The notes beneath the pieces are model-generated. The model made no database searches. It saw only the letters and a list, made by a program, of their open reading frames with translations, and had not been told where the DNA came from. Source: Bacteroidota bacterium (GTDB lineage Bacteria; Spirochaetota; Spirochaetia; JABMQR01). From it: a stretch of DNA of 11,674 bases. Below, one piece after another: positions 6,779 through 11,674 of this stretch; within the stretch, counting starts at the first letter, position 1; the number at the start of each line of letters is the position of its first letter. Position numbers and translations under genes: made by a program. The stretch lies in the NCBI GenBank assembly GCA_013202335.1, contig JABMQR010000145.1:1-11674 (forward strand), in the 5' to 3' direction.

Positions 6779-7576
6779 TTATCCTCCAATATTCACCATT
6801 CCCCGGTTTGTACAGGTCTCCCCGCTCTCCGGCTTTATATATATCGCCTTTCTCAGCGATCCTTCAATATCATCAAAATCAATCGGTATTTCATCATTAC
6901 CATGCAGACAGGGTTTAATAAATCCATCCGCAGTTATTCTAATTCGGTTGCACCCACCGCAGCGGGGCGGACGCTCAAACTGTTCATCATCCTCTTTCTT
7001 CTTATCCAGCCGGTACTCCTTAATCCTCTGCAGAATCAGCCCGTTGAGTTCACAATAATCCTGGATATGCTGCAGGTCATCGGGATCAGTCCTGCTTCCC
7101 ACTACGGTATTTATTTTTATATGAGAAAAATTTTCCTGTTTTGCCGCCTCTATCCCATCCAGCACCTCCTGCAGATTTCCACCCCGGGTAATATTCCGGA
7201 AGTTGTCAGAATCCAGCGTATCGAGTGATATATTGATGGAATCCATCCCGGCTTTGCGAAGTTCAGCAACTTTACCAGCAAGTAACGTTCCATTTGTTGT
7301 CATACTAATATGGGCAATACCACCGGTAGCTTTTGCGGCTTCTACGATGCTGACGATATCGTTTCGTACCAGCGGCTCTCCACCGGTTAAACGTAGTTTT
7401 GAGAATCCAATACAGGCTGCAGCCTGTATGATCTCCGTTATCCGGGAGAATGAGAGCTGGCCGCCCTTTTCACAGATGTTAACGTCATCAGGGCTGCAAT
7501 ATGTACAACGGAGATTGCAGGCTCCGGTTACCGCAAGCCGCAGGTAGTAGATTGGTCGGTTAAAAGAGTCTAACAT
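6779..7576 (-). CDS. moaA: GTP 3',8-cyclase MoaA, unusually short
   Basis: This radical SAM enzyme starts Moco synthesis by cyclising GTP. C20-N-L-R-C24-T-Y-C27 holds the SAM cluster, and G65-G-E-P68, T-T-N-G (93-96) and I-S-L-D-T-L-D (116-122) are core motifs. C206-G-G-C209 and C223 form the CX2CX13C second cluster, and R211-I-R-I-T matches the GTP-binding arginine strand. The protein ends R-G-M-V-N-I-G-G, the conserved C-terminal double glycine. At 265 residues it is about 60 shorter than typical MoaA; the missing part is between I-K-E-Y (185-188) and C206, replaced by a short charged linker. The start is ATG 7576, directly before the canonical N-terminus and overlapping moeA by 17 nt. The frame extending to 7687 is inside moeA. 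A gene deletion or a genuine compact variant are both possible, but the frame is intact. Confidence 0.9.
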   Translation of the reverse strand: MLDSFNRPIYYLRLAVTGACNLRCTYCSPDDVNICEKGGQLSFSRITEIIQAAACIGFSKLRLTGGEPLVRNDIVSIVEAAKATGGIAHISMTTNGTLLAGKVAELRKAGMDSINISLDTLDSDNFRNITRGGNLQEVLDGIEAAKQENFSHIKINTVVGSRTDPDDLQHIQDYCELNGLILQRIKEYRLDKKKEDDEQFERPPRCGGCNRIRITADGFIKPCLHGNDEIPIDFDDIEGSLRKAIYIKPESGETCTNRGMVNIGG

Positions 7577-8771
7577 CGACAATCGCCCCCTTATCAAGTG
7601 TTTTAATTCCCGTGGGTATCTGAAAAAGGCCATCAGCATAGCGCAGGCCGTTGAGGTGTGATGATCCGTGGTACGTAAGCGGTTCAACCATAATCATTCC
7701 CTTAACACGTCTAATCCGTGCAGGCCGGAATTCATGCCGTTCGATATCATGCCGTCCAACCTGATCAGTCAGCTCTCCGGAAATCGATATCGGAGCATAT
7801 TCCAGGCCGTTCAAAACATAGATTAGCGGTTTCACCAGTACCTCAAATAAAACATAGGATGAGACAGGATTTCCCGGCATACCAAACACCAGAGTGTCGT
7901 CCTTCCTGCCGAAAAGTAATGGTTTTCCCGGTTTAATCCGGAGTCCATGAATCAGTACCTCCGTCCCCAATTTTCGCAGAGTTTCAGGAACGTAATCAAA
8001 ATCACCCATAGAGACCCCGCCGGTAACAATCAGAATATCGGCCTCTTCAAGCCCGCGTCCGAGGTACTCTTCATGCGCTTCCAGCGTGTCCGGGATTATT
8101 CCCAGTGGAATATGTTCACATCCCATCTCCTGAAGCTGCGCTCCAAGCTGATAGCTGTTACTATTATAGATATATCCCGGTTTAAGCCCTGTCCCCGGTT
8201 CAGCTAATTCGCTGCCGGTAGTAACCGTTGCCACCTTAAGCTTACGATATACGGTAACACTGCCGATTCCCGATGCAGCAAGTATTCCGGCATCCCGGGA
8301 ATTCAGGCGCTTTTTATCCAGTATCACCGATCCTGTTTGGGTATTTTCACCCTGTAAAATTATATTGGAAGCGTTTTGCATTTCAGGTTTAACAATTACC
8401 ACTATCCCATTTGATTCAGTGGTAAACTCAACCCGTATTACCCGTTCGCTATCTTCCGGAATCATTGCCCCGGTCATAATTCGGGTGGCATATCCTTTCC
8501 TGATCGACAGCTTAGGCACATCTCCTGCCGCGACTGTCTCCTGGATTATGAGACGGGTTCCCACAAGATTATCTCCTGCTGCAACGGCAAATCCATCCAT
8601 AGCCGATTTGTTAAACGGTGGAGAATCCACAATAGAGAGCACTGGTTCAACCAAATATCTTCCCAATGCATCGGTAAGGGATACTAATTCTGTATCGTTA
8701 TTAAGCAGTTTATTCTGGCTGAGAATAATTTTTTCAGCCTGGTGATGATCCATCATATCTATTTTCTTCAT
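7560..8771 (-). CDS. moeA: Molybdopterin molybdenumtransferase MoeA
   Basis: This 403-residue full-length MoeA inserts molybdate (or tungstate) into adenylylated molybdopterin. Visible motifs are P51-P-F-N-K-S-A-M-D-G60, M99-T-G-A-M-I-P105, T184-T-G-S-E-L189, T250-G-G-V-S-M-G-D-F-D259, I279-K-P-G-K-P284 and M298-P-G-N-P-V-S-S305; the domain IV beta-barrel follows to the end. The ATG at 8771 is preceded by AGGAG 9 nt upstream. It sits 38 nt after tupC, the largest gap in the operon. Because a tungstate transporter is co-transcribed, the metal used may be tungsten; some anaerobes carry two MoeA types, and this sequence alone does not show metal preference. Confidence 0.95.
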   Translation of the reverse strand: MKKIDMMDHHQAEKIILSQNKLLNNDTELVSLTDALGRYLVEPVLSIVDSPPFNKSAMDGFAVAAGDNLVGTRLIIQETVAAGDVPKLSIRKGYATRIMTGAMIPEDSERVIRVEFTTESNGIVVIVKPEMQNASNIILQGENTQTGSVILDKKRLNSRDAGILAASGIGSVTVYRKLKVATVTTGSELAEPGTGLKPGYIYNSNSYQLGAQLQEMGCEHIPLGIIPDTLEAHEEYLGRGLEEADILIVTGGVSMGDFDYVPETLRKLGTEVLIHGLRIKPGKPLLFGRKDDTLVFGMPGNPVSSYVLFEVLVKPLIYVLNGLEYAPISISGELTDQVGRHDIERHEFRPARIRRVKGMIMVEPLTYHGSSHLNGLRYADGLFQIPTGIKTLDKGAIVDVRLF

Positions 8772-8809
8772 ACATTCCAGCTCCTGTTTACATCGTTAAA
8801 ACAAATCAT

Positions 8810-9787
8810 TTAGTAGAGTCTTACGGCAGATGTTTTGAAAATAACAAACACCTCCGTCCCCTTCTTAATCTCCAGCGTATCTAACGACCGCCGGGTTATT
8901 GATGACCGGATAGTAAAACCGCAGTCCACTTCCAGCAGCACGGTACTCTCCCGCTCTTCAATATGGATCACTATGCCTGTGTGGGTATTCTGGGCACTGC
9001 TGTCAATCGGATGACGGGATATGATGATATCCTTGCTGTCAATCACCGCTGTAGTAATTGAACCTTGTGCCGGTACCACTTTCAGCTCTGCCCCTCCACA
9101 GGAAAAATAGCTGAAATACTCATCTGTCCTGCTGATGTTCCCATGCAGATAGTTGTAATCGAACATAACCGGTACACCATGTTCAAGCTGCCATACTTCA
9201 TCGGCCAGCCGATAGGCAAAGGCCTGATCGTGAGTAGCCAGAACAACCGTCTTTCCTCTGTTTCTGAGGTCATTTACCAATTCCTCCAGCTGCAGAATAC
9301 TCTGCTCATCAAGATGTGCCGTAGGTTCATCCATCAGAATGATGTCCCGGTCAGCAAGGAGTGCACAGACAATTGCTGCCCGTTTTTTCTCACCACCTGA
9401 GAGTTTATGCACTTGTCTTTTTTCGTATCCATCAAGTCCCATCCGACTGAGAACGTTCCCGATGCGTCCGGATTCTACGGTTTTTTTATTGACCATCAGA
9501 GGTTTCTTCAGAAGCAGTCTGATATTCTGTTCCACGGATCCCTTTAGCAAATAGGGGTTTTGGTGGATATAGAGTGTTGTTTCATTATTCGGGAAGGTTA
9601 TCCTACCGCTGTCAGAATCCAAAATACCACCAATTAGCTTCAGCAGTGTCGTCTTACCGGTTCCGTTTCCTCCGAGAATGGCAGTTACCGATCCGGAGAG
9701 TATCTGTATTTCGGAAATCGCAAGTACCGGTTCCTGGGGAATATATGAGAATTGAAGTTGTCTTATCATTATGCTGTTATGCTTCAT
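8810..9787 (-). CDS. tupC: Tungstate ABC transporter ATPase TupC
   Basis: This is the cytosolic ATPase of a TupABC-type tungstate importer, 325 residues. The N-terminal ATPase has Walker A G39-G-N-G-T-G-K-T-T47, Q76 in the Q-loop, signature L129-S-G-G-E133, Walker B I149-I-L-M-D-E-P-T156 and the switch His186. A linker leads to a C-terminal TOBE/Mop-like domain (about 261-325, with N-T-H-T-G-I-V-I-H-I-E-E and V-F-V-I-F-K-T-S-A-V-R-L), which binds oxyanions in ModC-like proteins and could give feedback on uptake. The ATG at 9787 overlaps the tupB end by 11 nt; Met7 is a possible alternative start. Confidence 0.9.
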   Translation of the reverse strand: MKHNSIMIRQLQFSYIPQEPVLAISEIQILSGSVTAILGGNGTGKTTLLKLIGGILDSDSGRITFPNNETTLYIHQNPYLLKGSVEQNIRLLLKKPLMVNKKTVESGRIGNVLSRMGLDGYEKRQVHKLSGGEKKRAAIVCALLADRDIILMDEPTAHLDEQSILQLEELVNDLRNRGKTVVLATHDQAFAYRLADEVWQLEHGVPVMFDYNYLHGNISRTDEYFSYFSCGGAELKVVPAQGSITTAVIDSKDIIISRHPIDSSAQNTHTGIVIHIEERESTVLLEVDCGFTIRSSITRRSLDTLEIKKGTEVFVIFKTSAVRLY

Positions 9788-10460
9788 TTTTCACACTCAC
9801 ATGCAGGATGAGATTGATACCCAGCGAGATAATCAACAGAACGATTCCCAGTGCCAATCCCTGTTCAAAATTACCTTTACTGGTCTCCAGGGCTATGGAT
9901 GTGGTGATAGTTCGGGTATACCAGCGGATATTTCCACCAAGCATCATTGATACCCCTACCTCACCCACAACACGACCGAATCCCGCGGCAATGGCCAGCA
10001 GTATCTGGGTCTTTACTTCCCTGATAATGATCAGGTGTTTTCGTGTTCCGGTTATGCCGTACGATGTCAATGTCTCCCGTAAAACAGGATCAACCGACTG
10101 TATAACCCCCAGCACCATCGAGGTGATAATGGGAAAGATTAACAGAGTTTGCCCGATGATAATTGCCGTTCTGGTGAACAGCAGTCCCATTGAGCCGAAT
10201 GCTCCAGAACGTGAGAGCATCGAGTATACGAAGAGACCAACTACTACGGTAGGTATTGCCATTAGGCTGTTTAAAATTACTTTTATACTGCGAACAGCCC
10301 GGGACCGGGAAAAACCGAGGAGTATACCGGCCGGTATCGAGAGAAGTGAGGCAAAAAGTGTGGATGTCAGCGCCAAACGAACTGAAACTGAGACTATCTG
10401 GTAAATTTCATGATCCAGAGATATGAGTAGTTTTATTGCCCGGATAAATGCTGATTCCAT
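9777..10460 (-). CDS. tupB: Tungstate ABC transporter permease TupB
   Basis: This 227-residue inner-membrane permease has about five or six hydrophobic helices. The cytoplasmic loop that contacts the ATPase is visible as G-F-G-R-V-V-G-E-V-G-V-S-M-M-L-G-G-N near residues 160-177, matching the TupB/ModB F-R-A-x-G-E-x-G pattern. Size and neighbours fit TupB. The tupA stop lies 14 nt upstream; AAGGGG overlapping that stop and AAAGAG abutting the ATG are the ribosome binding candidates. Confidence 0.9.
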   Translation of the reverse strand: MESAFIRAIKLLISLDHEIYQIVSVSVRLALTSTLFASLLSIPAGILLGFSRSRAVRSIKVILNSLMAIPTVVVGLFVYSMLSRSGAFGSMGLLFTRTAIIIGQTLLIFPIITSMVLGVIQSVDPVLRETLTSYGITGTRKHLIIIREVKTQILLAIAAGFGRVVGEVGVSMMLGGNIRWYTRTITTSIALETSKGNFEQGLALGIVLLIISLGINLILHVSVKNEA

Positions 10461-10474
10461 CTCTTTACAGCCCC

Positions 10475-11350
10475 TTAATCCAGCAGGCTGATGTCTAATG
10501 CATCAGGATAGTAAAGCTGCTGCCCCGAGACTTTGAACTCTTGAATTGCTCTCTGTCCCTCAATCGAGGTAAAAAATGCCGTCAACAGCATTGCTGCTTC
10601 ATACTGTACATGCGGATGCATTGAAGGATTCACTGGTATAATTCCATAGGGATTAAACAGATTGCTATCACCCTCGACAAGCACTTCCAGATCAATATTA
10701 TCCTGCATGGCAATATAGGTACCGCGATCCGATAGGGTATATCCACCCATATCATTAGCAATGGTCAATACAGCACCCATCCCCTGTCCGGCTTCCCGAT
10801 ACCAGGCACCGGCTGGTGTTAATGCGGCACCATCCCACAATTGACGCTCGCGGACATGTGTCCCGGAATCATCTCCACGTGATACGAAGACTTCTTCGGC
10901 ACCGGCAATAGCGCAAAAAGCCTCTGCTGCACTGGTCATTCCCCGAATATCTGCAGGATCTGCCGCTGGTCCAAGGATGACAAAATCATTATGCATCACA
11001 TCACGACGGTTCACACCGTATCCATCAGCTATAAACTGATCTTCACGGGATCTCGCATGGACCAGGATGATATCGACATCACCATTCATGCCAAGAGTGA
11101 TGGCCGCACCGGTTCCCACTGCGATTACATCCACACCAATTCCGGTCTTCTGTTCAAAGATCGGCAATAGTGCACCGAATAATCCTGAGTTATCAGTACT
11201 GGTAGTTGAGGCGAGTTTGATTCTCATCTGTACGTTGTTTGATGCAACAGTCGGACTTGACTTTTCCGCGTTTCCTTCTGCTATAAGGCTTGCTAAGACA
11301 GCAAACAGCAGAATACCCACTACAAGGCAAATTTTTTTCAGCGTGTACAT
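10475..11350 (-). CDS. tupA: Tungstate-binding protein TupA
   Basis: This is the exported substrate-binding protein of the tungstate importer, 291 residues, and the first gene of the operon. Residues 1-28 form a signal peptide (K-K, then a hydrophobic stretch, cleavage likely after E-G-N-A). There is no lipobox Cys, so it is periplasmic rather than a lipoprotein. The mature part starts I-K-L-A-S-T49-T-S-T-D-N-S-G56-L, the TupA anion-binding signature that differs from ModA. G-T-G-A-A (79-83), V-H-A-R-S-R-E-D (97-104), S157-R-G-D-D-S-G-T-H165 and Y204-T-L-S-D-R-G-T-Y212 are the other conserved TupA-type segments. The ATG at 11350 has AAAGGAA 6 nt upstream, which lies in the proposed riboswitch. 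Strong preference for tungstate over molybdate is known for the family and inferred here. Confidence 0.92.
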   Translation of the reverse strand: MYTLKKICLVVGILLFAVLASLIAEGNAEKSSPTVASNNVQMRIKLASTTSTDNSGLFGALLPIFEQKTGIGVDVIAVGTGAAITLGMNGDVDIILVHARSREDQFIADGYGVNRRDVMHNDFVILGPAADPADIRGMTSAAEAFCAIAGAEEVFVSRGDDSGTHVRERQLWDGAALTPAGAWYREAGQGMGAVLTIANDMGGYTLSDRGTYIAMQDNIDLEVLVEGDSNLFNPYGIIPVNPSMHPHVQYEAAMLLTAFFTSIEGQRAIQEFKVSGQQLYYPDALDISLLD

Positions 11351-11452
11351 GGACGTTCCTTTTCAATGATGGAAGGCTGCTTAGTTTCCCACACAACCCT
11401 GTCGGCCTCACACCATACCTCAGTAGTTTAGGTGAATCGGCTCGGATCTCCA
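11351..11452 (-). ncRNA. Structured tupA leader, candidate Moco/Tuco riboswitch
   Basis: On the minus strand the tupA leader folds into three stems. P1 pairs UGGAG (11448-11452) with UUCCA (11370-11374). Inside it, hairpin A pairs GCC (11439-11441) with GGC (11405-11407) and CACC (11431-11434) with GGUG (11411-11414). It carries CCUAAA...UAUGG, one base off the 11-nt GAAA receptor (CCUAAG...UAUGG). Hairpin B (11373-11400) is 11 pairs with one G-A mismatch, capped by a GAAA tetraloop (11385-11388). A tetraloop plus receptor is, as I recall, a feature of the Moco RNA motif, and the downstream operon makes the cofactor and imports tungstate. The SD AAAGGAA (11356-11362) can pair with CCUUCC (11371-11376), so control is probably at translation. 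I cannot run a covariance search; the class is an inference from structure and context. Confidence 0.6.
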
Positions 11453-11497
11453 ATATGTTGTTTTTCCCGGCAAAATCATTTACCGGAATATACGAAC

Positions 11498-11526
11498 ACT
11501 ATACCTTAAAAAACTGTGTTCATCAA
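11498..11526 (-). promoter_or_regulatory. Sigma70-type promoter of the tup-moa operon
   Basis: TTGATG (11521-11526) and TATAGT (11498-11503) on the minus strand are separated by exactly 17 nt and match the consensus at 4/6 and 5/6. Transcription would start near 11491, giving a leader of about 140 nt that contains the structured RNA. A further inverted repeat, TTCCGG (11483-11488) with CCGGGAA (11464-11470), lies at the very start of the leader. Confidence 0.6.
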
Positions 11527-11549
11527 TAAAAATCTACAGAAGCAAATTC

Positions 11550-11564
11550 TTACCCGCGCGGTAA
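11550..11564. promoter_or_regulatory. Palindrome between divergent transcription units
   Basis: TTACC-CGCGC-GGTAA is a 15-bp inverted repeat with perfect 5-bp arms, 24 bp upstream of the tup -35 box. On the plus strand its right arm overlaps TAAAAT (11562-11567), a possible -10 for the rightward gene. This is operator-like, but no partner regulator is identified. Confidence 0.3.
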
Positions 11565-11574
11565 AATAAAATGT

Positions 11575-11588
11575 CCGCCTAAAAGCGG
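11575..11588. other. Short GC-rich hairpin, possible weak terminator
   Basis: CCGC (11575-11578) and GCGG (11585-11588) flank a six-base loop. On the minus strand it is followed by ACATTTTATTTT, so it could end leftward transcription before the tup promoter. The stem is short and the U tract is interrupted, so this is weak. Confidence 0.25.
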
Positions 11589-11610
11589 GAAAAAGAAGAA
11601 AGTCCCACAG

Positions 11611-11653
11611 GGTTCTGATATAGTTAGTGAACCAACAAAAAACTATAAAGAGG
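11611..11653 (+). ncRNA. Possible H-type pseudoknot in leader of the rightward gene
   Basis: Two perfect inverted repeats interlock. GGTTC (11611-11615) pairs with GAACC (11629-11633). TATAGTT (11619-11625), which lies in the loop of that stem, pairs with AACTATA (11641-11647). The connecting loops are TGA, AGT and the A-rich AACAAAA, the geometry of a classical pseudoknot. The ribosome binding site AAGAGG starts at 11648, right after the second stem, so folding would affect translation of the gene at 11659. Its size and SD position recall small pseudoknot riboswitches, but the sequence does not match one I know. Confidence 0.4.
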
Positions 11654-11658
11654 TACCC

Positions 11659-11674
11659 ATGGGACGTTCAAAGC
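11659..11674 (+). CDS. Start of a rightward gene (partial, cut by window end)
   Basis: ATG at 11659 begins M-G-R-S-K and runs off the window. AAGAGG at 11648-11653 is a good ribosome binding site with a 5-nt gap. Five residues are too few to name the product. It is divergent from the tup-moa operon, so a tungsten or molybdenum enzyme is conceivable but not shown. Confidence 0.55.

Noticed and set aside
7577..7687. Longer moaA start at 7687
   Set aside because: The extension lies inside moeA in another frame, and MoaA proteins begin shortly before the R-L-A-V-T-x-x-C-N segment.
9574..10404. A 276-codon plus-strand frame
   Set aside because: It lies opposite tupC and tupB, which carry complete family motifs; its own translation has no recognisable features.
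10475..11350. Molybdate transporter (ModABC) reading of the ABC genes
   Set aside because: The binding protein carries the T-T-S-T-D-N-S-G signature and other TupA-type segments rather than ModA features.
11611..11653. Known preQ1 riboswitch
   Set aside because: A-rich loop and small size are similar, but the pairing order and conserved bases do not match, and the downstream gene is unidentified.
1..11674. CRISPR arrays, tRNA or rRNA genes, insertion sequences
   Set aside because: I saw no regularly spaced repeats, no tRNA cloverleaf, no rRNA-like sequence and no transposase with terminal inverted repeats.

Overview
The window looks like part of the chromosome of an anaerobic bacterium, most likely a spirochaete or close relative. 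This rests on a tungstate uptake plus molybdenum/tungsten cofactor (Moco/Wco) operon, an anaerobic-type radical SAM enzyme, and a TupA export signal with an A-E-G-N-A-E-K junction like those common in Spirochaetaceae. The taxonomic call is an inference.

Layout. Positions 1-209 hold only short open stretches. A frameshifted gene of unknown function lies on the minus strand (210-714). A gap with one doubtful Cys-rich mini-ORF (789-881) leads to an intact radical SAM enzyme on the plus strand (1014-2468), followed by a decayed class I methyltransferase (2491-2921). Convergent to these is an intact GHKL-type ATPase of unknown function (3013-4881, minus). Next comes a decayed LacI/periplasmic-binding-type regulator (about 4985-5400, minus), broken by an 8-bp tandem duplication and at least one homopolymer slip.

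The right half (5416-11350, minus) is one tightly packed operon, in transcription order tupA-tupB-tupC-moeA-moaA-moaC-MOSC-mogA. Junctions are overlaps of 4-29 nt or gaps of 1-38 nt. TupABC imports tungstate. MoaA and MoaC make cyclic pyranopterin monophosphate from GTP. MogA adenylates molybdopterin and MoeA inserts the metal. The MOSC protein probably carries sulfur or handles cofactor. MoaD, MoaE, MoeB and MobA are not in the window. MoaA is unusually short (265 aa) but keeps both iron-sulfur motifs and its C-terminal Gly-Gly.

Upstream of tupA there is a good sigma70-type promoter (11498-11526) and a leader of about 140 nt. The leader folds into a three-stem structure with a GAAA tetraloop hairpin, a hairpin carrying a near-match to the 11-nt tetraloop receptor, and a closing stem whose 3' arm can instead pair with the tupA Shine-Dalgarno. 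This fits a Moco/Tuco-type riboswitch. A divergent gene begins at 11659. Its short leader contains a perfect 5-bp plus 7-bp pairing pattern of an H-type pseudoknot ending beside its ribosome binding site, and this is the least explained structure in the window.
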